Source of the DNA: CAYMCO01 sp964388955
GTDB taxonomy: Bacteria > Chloroflexota > Anaerolineae > Anaerolineales > E44-bin32
Assembly (NCBI GenBank): GCA_964388955.1
Contig: CAYMCO010000027.1
Coordinates: 1-64,000, forward strand
Direction: 5' to 3'
Length of the DNA stretch: 64,000 nucleotides
Shown here: one piece after another, positions 1 to 8,318 of the stretch
Layout: every line of letters begins with the position of its first letter
Numbering within the stretch: position 1 is the first letter of the stretch
The notes under the pieces: generated by a model
The model's input: the letters and a program-made list of their open reading frames with translations, nothing else
Told to the model about the DNA's origin: nothing
The model's database searches: none
Position numbers and translations under genes: made by a program

Positions 1-40
1 CATCTCAAGGTCGAATGGCGGCCCCCTGGCGGCCCTCGGA

Positions 41-2410
41 TTATTCGGCGACTTCCATCTCCACAGCAGCCTTCGGGTCCACGCTCGATTGGAGCACAGC
101 CGGCGCCTGGCGCTTGCTCTGGCGGATGGCCCACGACAGCACGGCGAGCAGGACGAGGACCACCAGCCAGCCGCCGATCCCGAGAACGGTGTACTGCACG
201 ACGATCGGCGCGATGATCACCGAGACCAAATTGACCACCTTGATCATAGGGTTCAGCGCCGGGCCGGCGGTGTCCTTCATGGGGTCACCCACCGTGTCGC
301 CCACCACGCCTGCCTTGTGCCGCTCAGAGCCCTTGCCGGTGTTTCTCGCAGGGTCCGAGGCCTCATCTTCGATCAGTTTCTTGGCGTTGTCCCACGCACC
401 ACCGGCGTTGTTCATGAACACCGCCAAGAGCTGCCCGGAAAGGATGATCCCCGCCAGGAAACCGCCCAGCGCCTCGGCCTTCAACACCATTCCCACTACG
501 ATGGGGGAGATCACTCCCAACAGCGCCAGCGGGACCAACTCCTTTTGGGCTGCCGAGGTGGAAATGGATACCGCCGATGCGTAGTCCGGCTCCGTCTTTC
601 CGGCCAACACACCCAGCTTGAATTGTCGTCGCGCCTCCTTGATGATGAGCGCCGATGCTCGGCTGACCGCGTTGATGGCGAAGGAGGAGAACAGCCAGGG
701 GATGGCGCCGCCGATCAGCATCCCCACGAAGACCCTGGGGACGTCGACGCGGATGCCGGTGGATTGGATCTGCTCGGCCAGTGGGATCCCCGCCATGGCC
801 TGGGAGCGGCTGACATCTACGAGGAAGGATCCGAAGAGCGCCACCGCCGCGATCACCGCCGAACCGATGGCTACGCCTTTGGTGATGGCCTTGGTGGTAT
901 TGCCCACCGCGTCCAAATCCGCCATGATTCCTTGCGCCTTCGTGGCCTCCGAGTCGGTTTCTGGGTTCCAGCTCATCTCCCCGATCCCTGCTGCGTTGTC
1001 AGCGATCGGCCCGAAAGAGTCCATGGCCACGTTGTTGCCGGTCAGCGTCAGCATTCCGATGCCGGTCATCGCCACCCCATACAATATGAAGGTGACTTGG
1101 CCGGGCCCCTCCACCTCAGGGATGGTCCCAAATATCAGAATCGACAGGAAAATGGTGACCGAAATCACCAGTATGGCCCACACACTGGATTCATAGCCCA
1201 CCGCGACCCCGGAGAGGATGGTGGTGGCGGGGCCGGTGTTTGTGGCTTCTTTGATCTCCTGGACCGGGGATCCGTGCGTCCCGGTGAAATACTCGGTCAG
1301 GCGGTCGATGGCGATCGCCAACCCGACGCCCACCGCCGTCGCCAAGAAGGGGCGCCACCAGCCCCCGGTCATGCCGCGCATATAGAAGAAGGCCACCAGG
1401 CCAAAGAGCACGACCGAGATGGCGGCCGAGGACAGGAAGCCTCGGAATATCGCGCGCATGGCATTCCCGGCCACTCCGGGGCCGCCTCGTACAGCATAAG
1501 TCCCAATGATGGAGGAGAGCACGCCGATGCCCCGGACCAGCAAGGGATAAATGATCCACTCGACCCGGCCCGTGATATGCCACAGCGCCAGGGCGAGGAT
1601 CAGGCCGGAGACAATGGTGACCTCATATGATTCGAAGATGTCGGCCGCCATGCCGGCGCAGTCGCCCACGTTATCGCCCACGAGGTCGGCGACCACGGCG
1701 GGGTTGCGCGGGTCGTCCTCCGGGATGCCAGCCTCCACTTTTCCCACCAGGTCGGCTCCCACATCCGCCGCCTTGGTGTAGATCCCGCCCCCGACGCGCA
1801 TGAACAACGCCAACAGCGTGCCGCCGAAGCCGAAGCCAAGCAGCGCGTCCGGAGCGGCGATACCGAACACAATGAAGATGAGGGTGCCGCCCGCCAGCCC
1901 CAGGCCATCAGTGAGCATGCCTGTAATCGTGCCCGCCCGGTAGGCGATGCGCAGGGCATCCCCGAAGGAGCGCCGGGCAGCGGAGGCCACCCGCACGTTC
2001 CCCTGAACGGCCATGCGCATTCCGATCTGGCCAACGGTGAGGCTGAAGCCGGCCCCCATCACGAACGCGACTGCGCGACCCAACCCCACAATCAGGCGGA
2101 CCTGATCCGCGCTGAATCCTTGGAAGCGCTCCAGCGCTTCAGGGGTGGGGGGCACGATATAGACGGACAGAAAGAGCGCCAGGGTGAGAACTCCGATCAA
2201 CGGCAGAATCGAGCGCAGCTGCCGCATCAGGTAGGCGTCGGCTCCCTCGCGGATCGCGTCCCACACCTCTTGCATTTTGGGTGTGCCCTTGTCCTCCCGC
2301 AGCGTCTGGCCCCGCAGGAAGACCGCATACAGCAGCCCCAGCAGCGCCACCCCAAATACGCCCCAGATCGAGATGATTTCGAAGGTGGATAGGCCGGCCA
2401 TGGCATACAT
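41..2410 (-). CDS. hppA: Membrane-bound ion-translocating pyrophosphatase, K+-independent type
   Basis: The 789-aa polytopic membrane protein hydrolyses pyrophosphate and couples this to pumping ions (H+ most likely) across the membrane. The substrate motif DVGADLVGKVE is followed by DNVGDCAGMAADIFESYE, and a second acidic cluster (GDTVGDPMKDTAGP) lies near the C-terminus. These are the hallmark PPi/Mg-binding loops of the family. The cation-dependence site reads GNTTKAITKG, with Lys at residue 507 and Thr at 510. In the family, Lys here (Ala in K+-dependent enzymes) marks the K+-independent subclass. The ion pumped cannot be read with certainty. The ATG at 2410 is preceded by GGAGGTG about 10 bp upstream; a second in-frame ATG follows three codons later. 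It is divergent from rtcA. Confidence 0.97.
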   Translation of the reverse strand: MYAMAGLSTFEIISIWGVFGVALLGLLYAVFLRGQTLREDKGTPKMQEVWDAIREGADAYLMRQLRSILPLIGVLTLALFLSVYIVPPTPEALERFQGFSADQVRLIVGLGRAVAFVMGAGFSLTVGQIGMRMAVQGNVRVASAARRSFGDALRIAYRAGTITGMLTDGLGLAGGTLIFIVFGIAAPDALLGFGFGGTLLALFMRVGGGIYTKAADVGADLVGKVEAGIPEDDPRNPAVVADLVGDNVGDCAGMAADIFESYEVTIVSGLILALALWHITGRVEWIIYPLLVRGIGVLSSIIGTYAVRGGPGVAGNAMRAIFRGFLSSAAISVVLFGLVAFFYMRGMTGGWWRPFLATAVGVGLAIAIDRLTEYFTGTHGSPVQEIKEATNTGPATTILSGVAVGYESSVWAILVISVTIFLSILIFGTIPEVEGPGQVTFILYGVAMTGIGMLTLTGNNVAMDSFGPIADNAAGIGEMSWNPETDSEATKAQGIMADLDAVGNTTKAITKGVAIGSAVIAAVALFGSFLVDVSRSQAMAGIPLAEQIQSTGIRVDVPRVFVGMLIGGAIPWLFSSFAINAVSRASALIIKEARRQFKLGVLAGKTEPDYASAVSISTSAAQKELVPLALLGVISPIVVGMVLKAEALGGFLAGIILSGQLLAVFMNNAGGAWDNAKKLIEDEASDPARNTGKGSERHKAGVVGDTVGDPMKDTAGPALNPMIKVVNLVSVIIAPIVVQYTVLGIGGWLVVLVLLAVLSWAIRQSKRQAPAVLQSSVDPKAAVEMEVAE

Positions 2411-2701
2411 CGAGGGTCACACCTCCCTATTTGTTTATTCTTACACAAACGGAGCCGAACGATTGTAATGGGGGGAACAAGGGGTGTCAACATCAAGGCC
2501 GCGCTTCAACCTGCGCAAGGCGCAGGCGGCATTCATCGGTCAGCGGTCAGAGATCGGCTCGTGAGCAATCATCTGGGGCTCGGTTGGTCTTCGGCCTGGT
2601 TAGTAGTGGATAGCTGCTGGCTGACGGCTGATTGCCGGCAGCCTGAGACCCTTGCCTCACGTTATGATACTCTTGCATCGGAGATTCTCGAGGAAGGAAC
2701 T
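2411..2701. other. Divergent intergenic region hppA / rtcA
   Basis: This is 291 bp with no convincing gene. It holds the hppA ribosome site (GGAGGTG) at the left and the rtcA ribosome site at the right. The middle (about 2540-2645) contains short imperfect repeats of GGTCAG and GCTGACGGCTGAT type, typical of low-information intergenic filler. The frame of rtcA stays open upstream to 2468, but that stretch has no family similarity and no good start. Confidence 0.5.
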
Positions 2702-3844
2702 ATGCTTGAGATCGACGGCTCCATGGGGGAGGGCGGCGGCCAGGTGCTCCGCAGCGCGCTTTCGCTCTCCGCGCTGACACTCCGGCCAATTCGCGTCCAC
2801 AACGTTCGGGCGAATCGCCCTAAGCCTGGACTTGCCCCCCAGCATCTCACAGCGGTGCGGGCGCTGGCGGAGATCAGCGCGGCGCTGGTGGAGGGGGATG
2901 CTTTGGGCTCGACGGAGATCCTGTTTCGGCCGCGCAGGATTCCGCCAGCCGGCGAGTACAGTTTCGATGTGGGCGCCGCGGTGGCGGGTGCGAGCGCGGG
3001 ATCGGTGACGCTGATTCTTCAGGCGCTGCTGCCTCCCCTTTCCCTCGCGCCAGGACCCAGCGAGGTGCACATCAGGGGCGGCACCCATGTGGCATGGAGC
3101 CCGCCGTACGACTATCTAGAGAATGTATTCCTGCACGCACTCTCCCACATCGGTGTGCAAACCGAATGCGAGCTCGAAGCCTGGGGCTTCTACCCGCGGG
3201 GAGGCGGTGAGATCCGCGCTCGTGTGATGGGGGCAACTGATACATGGTCAGCGCTTGGACTTGGCCACGCTCAGCTCGCCGGCCAGGAGCGTTGGGATGG
3301 CGGGAGTTCCAGATTCGGCCCGGCCTTTGAGGGCTTGCAGATTCTCAGACGGGGCGATCTTAAGCGAGTGTGGGGCAGGGCGGTGGCCTGCAATTTGCCC
3401 TCCCACATCCCACAGCGAATGTCCGACCGAGCACGTAGCTTGCTCTCCCGCCTGGGGATTGAGGCGCATATTCAACCAAGCCGCGTGCGCGGCGCGGGGC
3501 CGGGCGCGGGGATCTTCCTGACAGCCGAGTTTGAGCAAGTGCGCGCGGGGTTCTCGGCGCTGGGTGAGCGCGGCAAGCCATCCGAGCGAGTGGCGGAGGA
3601 AGCGGTGGAGCGCTTCTCCCGCTATCTTGCTCGCTCGGGGGCGGTGGATCCCCATTTGGGAGATCAGCTGTTGCTGCCCCTGGCCCTGGCTTCCGGGCCT
3701 TCCCAGTACACCGTGTCCGAGATCACAGGGCACCTGTTGACGAACCGGGATGTGATTCGCACGGTATGCGGAAGGGAGATCGAGGTGGAAGGGAATCTGG
3801 GGGAGCCGGGGCGGGTGACGGTCGGGAGCGCCACCCCGGGATAG
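2702..3844 (+). CDS. rtcA: RNA 3'-terminal phosphate cyclase
   Basis: A 380-aa protein of the RtcA family, which converts RNA 3'-phosphate ends to 2',3'-cyclic phosphates using ATP through an adenylyl-histidine intermediate. The N-terminus MLEIDGSMGEGGGQVLRSAL is the family signature. Later come GGTHV, the GFYPRGGGE block, and GDQLLLPLALA followed by SEITGHLLTN. The His in GHLLTN aligns with the nucleotidylated catalytic His. The ATG at 2702 is chosen because of GAGGAAGGA directly upstream and because the family starts at this motif. No rtcB or rtcR is nearby, so it stands alone. A 7-bp hairpin follows the stop. Confidence 0.95.
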   Translation: MLEIDGSMGEGGGQVLRSALSLSALTLRPIRVHNVRANRPKPGLAPQHLTAVRALAEISAALVEGDALGSTEILFRPRRIPPAGEYSFDVGAAVAGASAGSVTLILQALLPPLSLAPGPSEVHIRGGTHVAWSPPYDYLENVFLHALSHIGVQTECELEAWGFYPRGGGEIRARVMGATDTWSALGLGHAQLAGQERWDGGSSRFGPAFEGLQILRRGDLKRVWGRAVACNLPSHIPQRMSDRARSLLSRLGIEAHIQPSRVRGAGPGAGIFLTAEFEQVRAGFSALGERGKPSERVAEEAVERFSRYLARSGAVDPHLGDQLLLPLALASGPSQYTVSEITGHLLTNRDVIRTVCGREIEVEGNLGEPGRVTVGSATPG

Positions 3845-3868
3845 AGCGGTTCTCCCCTCCATGGGGCA

Positions 3869-3885
3869 GGCGGGTGGGACCCGCC
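3869..3885 (+). terminator. Candidate terminator after rtcA
   Basis: GGCGGGT and ACCCGCC form a perfect 7-bp stem with a GGG loop, 25 bp after the rtcA stop. The following sequence (AGGCGTGATTTGTGG) is only weakly T-rich, so termination efficiency is uncertain. Confidence 0.45.
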
Positions 3886-4094
3886 AGGCGTGATTTGTGG
3901 GCTGGGTTCTCCCAATCGCTCGGCAGGCGCGCCGGGACCGCTACCTGACTTCTACCCGGAAGCGGCGGCATCCCCGATGATTGCGTGGCCGGTGAGGTCG
4001 CCCGAGCCGGCCCGCAGGGATTCCAACGCAAAGGTGCCACCCAGCTACCCGGCCGCCCGGATTGCCCTGTTTTCCACTGCAAACGGGTGTGTTT

Positions 4095-4394
4095 GGGAGG
4101 CGAGACCCTCCTGGGTGCGCTTGAACCAGGTGCCCTGCAGTTCGAGGCCCAGGCATGCACATACCCCCACACGTTTTGCTCCCCCTCCCCCCGCGCCGAC
4201 ACCGATGATTGAGAAGTCAAAGCCATGTGCGGGGGGAGTGGTTCGGGGTGGGGGGCCAAAACCCGACGGCGGCAGGGAAAGCGTCGCCGCGGCCGCGAGG
4301 CTGCCCCATCGGGCCGTGCGGAGATGGTAGGACGACGAAGGGCCGGTGCGGCTTTCATCTTCAAATGCGTCTGCCCCTTGAAATGGAATGGAAC
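4095..4394 (+). repeat. Diverged copy of promoter-linked repeat, upstream of the sigma gene
   Basis: This stretch resembles the repeat copy upstream of folC (38190-38448) in order and content. It has GCCCTGCAGTTC, then a C-rich arm (ACCCCCACACG ... CTCCCCCTCCCC), then a G-rich arm (GGGGAGTGGTTCGGGGTGGGGGG). It ends in CTGCCCCTTGAAATGG plus a duplicated AATGG and AAC (4371-4394). The two arms can form a hairpin. The end motif lies 22 bp upstream of the -35 box. The centre is poorly conserved, so the outer limits are approximate. Confidence 0.55.
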
Positions 4395-4416
4395 GCTCCC
4401 CTGCAAACCGTGGGCA

Positions 4417-4445
4417 TTGATTTCACGAGGATTTCGCTGTATGCT
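4417..4445 (+). promoter_or_regulatory. Sigma-70 type promoter of the sigma factor gene
   Basis: TTGATT (4417-4422), a 17-bp spacer and TATGCT (4440-4445). The -10 ends only 9 bp before the ATG at 4455, so transcription would start almost at the start codon and the mRNA would be leaderless or nearly so. Confidence 0.6.
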
Positions 4446-4454
4446 GAGTGAGAT

Positions 4455-5705
4455 ATGGTGATGGAAAGAGGCAACAACCGGCAAAACCATGGACACGACC
4501 CCATCGGGGAGCGGGACGGGGACCATGAACTGCGCCTGCCGAATGAGGTCATCGATGACATAGACCAGGCTGAGAAGATGGACGCCCTGACGGAGCATGG
4601 CCGGGAGCAGGGATACATCACCATCGATGATATCCTCGCGATTTTCCCCGAGGCGGAGCGGGAACTCGACCAATTGGAGGAGGTGTTCGCCGCCCTGCTG
4701 GCGGCTGATGTGCCGTATCTGGACGAGGACGTCGTCGAAGGGGGGCCTCGCAAGGGCGACCTGGAGGACCAGGAGGACGAGGACTTCGCGGTGGTGGACG
4801 TCGGGGACAACGTGGGCATGTACCTGCGCGATGTGGGCGGCATCCCCCTCTTGACGGCCCAGGAGGAGGTGCGGCTGGCGAAGCGCATCGAGCGTGGCCG
4901 GGAGGCGCGCCGCGAACTGGCCAAAGGGGCAGCGTCGAACCGGCGGCGAGCCGAATTGCGCATGTTGATCGAGGACGGATGGGCGGCGCGCGAACACTTG
5001 ATCACCGCGAACTCACGATTGGTGATCAGCGTGGCCAAGAAGTACATCGGGAGGGGCGTCCCTTTCCTTGATCTGATTCAGGAGGGCAACATCGGGCTCA
5101 TCCGCGCCACGAAGAAGTTCGAGTATCAACGCGGTCACAAGTTCTCGACCTACGCCACATGGTGGATCCGCCAGGCTGTGACCCGCGCGATCGCGGACCA
5201 GGGGCGCACCATCCGGGTGCCGGTCCATATGGGGGACCAGATCAACAAGCTGCTGCGCACCTCCCACCGGCTCACCCAGCGATTCGGCCGCGAGCCGACA
5301 ACGGAGGAGCTGGCGGAGGCGCTGGATGTTGCTCCGAAGAAGATCGAGAACATGATTCAGGTCGCCCGACGGCCGCTTTCCTTGGAAACCCCCACCGACA
5401 GCGAGGAGGATTCGGTCCTCGCCGACTTTGTGGAGGATGTGGAGGCGCCGGCCCCCGACGAGCGTGCAACCCAGCACTTGCTGCACGAGGACCTGCAGCA
5501 GGCCTTGTCCTCGCTGCCCCCGCGAGAGGTGCGCATCCTGGAGCTGCGCTACGGGCTGATGGATGGGCGCAGCTATACGCTTGAGGAGGTGGGCAACAAG
5601 ATGGGGGTCACCCGGGAGCGGGTGCGCCAGATTGAGGCCCAGGCGTTGAACCGCTTGCGCCATCCGGCGAACCGGGAGCGGCTTCTCGGTTATCTGGTTG
5701 AGTGA
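4455..5705 (+). CDS. rpoD: RNA polymerase primary-type sigma factor (sigma-70, RpoD/SigA-like)
   Basis: A 416-aa sigma-70 factor that directs RNA polymerase to -10/-35 promoters. A short region 1.1-like helix block lies at about residues 53-84 and an acidic linker at about 89-116. Region 1.2 is at 117-150 (DNVGMYLRDVGGIPLLT). Regions 2.1-2.4 are at about 180-256, with RLVISVAKKYIGRG, DLIQEGNIGLIRATKKF and FSTYATWWIRQAVTRAI. Region 3 is at about 260-335. Region 4 is at about 345-416, with EEVGNKMGVTRERVRQIEAQAL as the helix-turn-helix. It is short for a primary sigma but keeps all core regions; a closely related group 2 sigma is the alternative. It has no clear Shine-Dalgarno, and the -10 box almost touches the start codon. 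In-frame GTG 4458 and ATG 4461 are alternative starts. Confidence 0.93.
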   Translation: MVMERGNNRQNHGHDPIGERDGDHELRLPNEVIDDIDQAEKMDALTEHGREQGYITIDDILAIFPEAERELDQLEEVFAALLAADVPYLDEDVVEGGPRKGDLEDQEDEDFAVVDVGDNVGMYLRDVGGIPLLTAQEEVRLAKRIERGREARRELAKGAASNRRRAELRMLIEDGWAAREHLITANSRLVISVAKKYIGRGVPFLDLIQEGNIGLIRATKKFEYQRGHKFSTYATWWIRQAVTRAIADQGRTIRVPVHMGDQINKLLRTSHRLTQRFGREPTTEELAEALDVAPKKIENMIQVARRPLSLETPTDSEEDSVLADFVEDVEAPAPDERATQHLLHEDLQQALSSLPPREVRILELRYGLMDGRSYTLEEVGNKMGVTRERVRQIEAQALNRLRHPANRERLLGYLVE

Positions 5706-5718
5706 GGCGGGAAACCCT

Positions 5719-5732
5719 CAGCCGGCGGGCTG
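5719..5732 (+). terminator. Weak terminator-like hairpin after the sigma gene
   Basis: CAGCC-GGCG-GGCTG forms a 5-bp stem 14 bp after the stop, followed by TGCTTTCC. The stem is short and the T-run poor, so this is a tentative call. Confidence 0.3.
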
Positions 5733-6541
5733 TGCTTTCCACAGCATTCCTCGCCCCCTATGAAGGGCAAATCAAGGTTGGCGCTCGGCCGGCATCGTGC
5801 GAGGCGAAGGTCCTCTCTCGAGAGCCCTTCTTAATCTGATTGCGCATAGCCATTGAGACCTTTATGAAGCCCGATTCGATGACTTGGTGAATCGGGATCT
5901 TTGCCTTTGGAATGATCAACTTTTCGGGTAGACGGATTTGCGGCACAGAACATCGTCACGCAGCAGCGCGGGATGCTTGTGTCGGAATACGGCACAGGAA
6001 TCGCCCATGCCGGGAAACCGCGGCCCCCATTGGCGCGAGGATTGTCGGGCGATCCGCAATGCGCGACAAGCATTGCGTGTGGCGCATACCGCACCGCGCA
6101 CCGCGAATTGCGGAGTCCGCTGATTCATTGGCGGGCCGGCGCCAGCCGGGGAGATGAGGGTCCCGCCTGGTGGCCTCATCATGCCCCAAGAGAAATCGAC
6201 TGACACCCGACGTTTGAAATGAACCTGCTTCGCAGGCGCCAATGAATTGGCGGACCCCCGAAACGTCGCAGAAGGCGGCGGCGTGGGAGCCGCCGCTCCC
6301 GCATCGTCGCTCGATTCCTCATGTGGCGGATTTGTCCTGGTTCAGCAAAGGGGATTTGTCACCGTGGGTTGTCGGCATGGCTGACGGCATGGGAGGGGTC
6401 ACTGCAGAGCGTTGGTCCTTGGCCGTTCGTCGTTCGTCGATGGTCGTTTTGTCGCCTTTGTTTCATCGCACGCGCAGCGCACCGCAGACAGCATCGCGCC
6501 ATACACAATACGCATTGTGTATGATCTCACGCATCTGGAAT
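5733..6541. other. Long intergenic region without a gene
   Basis: About 800 bp with no credible coding frame on either strand; the open frames lack a ribosome site and family-like composition. It contains a perfect 8-bp hairpin at 6055-6077, a CCTGC-TTC-GCAGG hairpin near 6224-6236, and runs of CCGTTCGTCGTTCGTCG near 6421. It also has a 12-base string (GTGCGGTATGCG, minus strand near 6085) that reappears near 37687. It looks like repeat-derived spacer between the convergent sigma gene and the first GT-C gene. Confidence 0.5.
6055..6077. repeat. Perfect hairpin
   Basis: CGCAATGC, a 7-base loop, then GCATTGCG: a perfect 8-bp stem inside the long intergenic region. There is no T-run on either side, so it is not an obvious terminator. 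Confidence 0.5.
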
Positions 6542-8122
6542 CTACAAGCCCGGCGATAGCGTCTGGCTATCCGCTTCTCGCTTGGGGCCTGCCACTCGAT
6601 GCTCGCCCGCTCTCCGGAAGATCAACATGCCCTCTTCTGATCCATACATATCGGTGGGGATCAGGTCGATCAACTCGTAGTCTCGCTGGAACTCGGGATC
6701 CTTCAAAAGGCCTTCTCGTCCATATACCTCCAAGATGACCAGAAAGTCGGGCTGCTCGTCGAGAATCAGCCTTGGGGGTACCGCGTAGTTGATCACATAC
6801 ATTGATTCGGGAAGCGGATAGTAGGACGCCGTTTGGGGTGAGACCAACCCGACAGTATCCAGCATGCGCGCCCCGGTATAGTAACCGAGCGTCCCGATGT
6901 CCCCCGCAGCGAGCACCTGGGAGGGGCGGATCTCCCCCTGCAGGCGTTCGGCGGCTTGCCGGTATAGCAATTCCAACTGGATATAGGCCATCTCCGGAGC
7001 GGGGTGGTCAGGCCCGTGATCCGGGTGAAGTGTCCACCCGAAAAGGGTGAGCACAAATGCGGGCGCCACGACCAGCGGAAAGAATCGCTCCGCCTTGAAA
7101 TCTCGGGCCAATCGCAGCAGCCCCAGAAAGATGCCGAACATGAGCATCGGCAACGGGGGAGTCAGATACCAGCGGAAGATGAGCGGGTTGAAGGCCGCGA
7201 AGGCGGCGAAATACAGCCACGGGTAGGCCAGGAAGGCCCACGAGTCGCTTCGCCGCCGGATCAGGCCCGCACTTCCCAAGATGAAGAGCGCCGGGTAGAG
7301 CACGATCCCCACTTTGATCCACCCCGGCCCGAAGGACTCGTGACCCAGAAAGGGGGTGGAATAGTGCTGGAGAAGCCGCACCAGTCCGGAGAGCGGAGCC
7401 AGATTGTATGCCACCACCTTGGCGGAGACCGAGTGCGGCAGCGGGGATCCGAAGGCCCACAAGGCGAATGCGGACCAGAGCGCCAGCGGACCGGCGAAGA
7501 GCACCACCTCCCGAACTCGCAACGGCTCCTTCGTCCGGTTGAGGCGGCCGGACGGCAGCGCCCGACGGAATCGATCGAGCGCGAGCGGCGCGAGCAGGAT
7601 CAGTGCATCGGGCCGGGTGAGCCATGCCAGCCCACCGGCGATGGCAGCGGTCGAGTGGCGCTTCTGGATGAATAACAGGATCGTCACGCAGCTCAGGCAG
7701 ACGAGCAGGCTGGTTTCCATGCCGCCTACGGCGAAGCTCACCGACCATGGTGCGATGGACCACACCAGGGCGGTCGCCACGCCGGCGGGCTTCACCTCCA
7801 ATTCCTCCCCGATCTTGATCAATGTCCAGCAAGTGATCCCATCGAACAGGGCCGCCAGGAGCCATGCCAATTCCGGGAACGGGGCAGCGGGGCCACCCAT
7901 GAACAAGCCCAGGCCGGCCAGCAGCAGCAGGAACCCAGGTGTCGAGGCCCCAAACACCCGCTCCCCCGGGTTGTATACGATTCCGTGGCCCGCAAGCAGG
8001 TTGCGGGCGTAGCGAAAGGTGATGTACGCATCATCGATGGTGCGGGGCCCGGGGATCAGGCGCGCCAGCACAGCGATCGCCACGATGGATAAGCTGGGAT
8101 CAATACGTCCTGGCTTTGACAC
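6542..8122 (-). CDS. GT-C fold polytopic membrane protein (glycosyltransferase-like)
   Basis: A 526-aa integral membrane protein with about a dozen hydrophobic segments. Asp30-Asp31 in RTIDDAYITFRYARNL lie at the start of the first extracytoplasmic loop, the place of the catalytic or metal-binding acid in GT-C enzymes that use polyprenyl-phosphate sugars. Next comes GxVYNPGERVFGASTPG, a block I know from many Chloroflexi membrane proteins. The C-terminal soluble part has DIGTLGYYTGARMLDTVGLVSP, closely like the last gene of the cluster (20818-22302). Donor and acceptor are unknown. The start is GTG at 8122, with a TATAAT only 6 bp upstream, implying a leaderless mRNA. It is divergent from the nine-gene plus-strand cluster. 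Confidence 0.75.
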   Translation of the reverse strand: MSKPGRIDPSLSIVAIAVLARLIPGPRTIDDAYITFRYARNLLAGHGIVYNPGERVFGASTPGFLLLLAGLGLFMGGPAAPFPELAWLLAALFDGITCWTLIKIGEELEVKPAGVATALVWSIAPWSVSFAVGGMETSLLVCLSCVTILLFIQKRHSTAAIAGGLAWLTRPDALILLAPLALDRFRRALPSGRLNRTKEPLRVREVVLFAGPLALWSAFALWAFGSPLPHSVSAKVVAYNLAPLSGLVRLLQHYSTPFLGHESFGPGWIKVGIVLYPALFILGSAGLIRRRSDSWAFLAYPWLYFAAFAAFNPLIFRWYLTPPLPMLMFGIFLGLLRLARDFKAERFFPLVVAPAFVLTLFGWTLHPDHGPDHPAPEMAYIQLELLYRQAAERLQGEIRPSQVLAAGDIGTLGYYTGARMLDTVGLVSPQTASYYPLPESMYVINYAVPPRLILDEQPDFLVILEVYGREGLLKDPEFQRDYELIDLIPTDMYGSEEGMLIFRRAGEHRVAGPKREADSQTLSPGL

Positions 8123-8128
8123 GCGCCG

Positions 8129-8134
8129 ATTATA
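8129..8134 (-). promoter_or_regulatory. -10 box abutting the GTG start of the GT-C gene
   Basis: TATAAT on the minus strand ends 6 bp before the GTG at 8122, so the transcript would begin at or within a base or two of the start codon. The -35 region is poor (TTTCAC at 17-bp spacing). Confidence 0.5.
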
Positions 8135-8212
8135 CTGACCCCCTGCGGCGTGTGAAAGCAGTCCTTAGGGGGCATTCGGGCGCCGATGCAACACAAGTAC
8201 TAGGCCGTTCCC

Positions 8213-8241
8213 TTGGCGGAAGCGGGCAATATGGGTAACAA
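8213..8241 (+). promoter_or_regulatory. Candidate promoter of the GT-C cluster
   Basis: TTGGCG (8213-8218), a 17-bp spacer and TAACAA (8236-8241). If used, it places the transcription start near 8248, after the in-frame ATG at 8241. That argues for the TTG at 8319 as the real start of the first gene. Confidence 0.4.
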
Positions 8242-8318
8242 TGTGTGATGCGGCTTCCGGCGCTCTCGAGCGGCATGCGCACCAAACGCGTGCCGCCCCG
8301 AGACCAGGAGTTCAAGGA

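Noticed and set aside
4138..4160. GTTCGAGG string as a tRNA T-loop
   Set aside because: No acceptor, D-arm or anticodon stem can be formed around it. No other tRNA-like fold was found.
3941..4162. Minus-strand coding-like stretch (ELQGTWFKRTQEGL...) as a pseudogene
   Set aside because: It has in-frame stops, no family I recognise, and part of it lies in the repeat shared with the folC upstream region, so the repeat explains it better.
3723..4997. Long minus-strand open frame opposite the sigma gene
   Set aside because: It is antisense to the well-supported sigma-70 gene over much of its length and has a His/Arg/Pro-rich shadow-type composition.
8241..8318. ATG at 8241 as the start of the first plus-strand GT-C gene
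   Set aside because: It lacks a ribosome site and overlaps the candidate -10 box; the TTG at 8319 has AGGAG at 8 bp.
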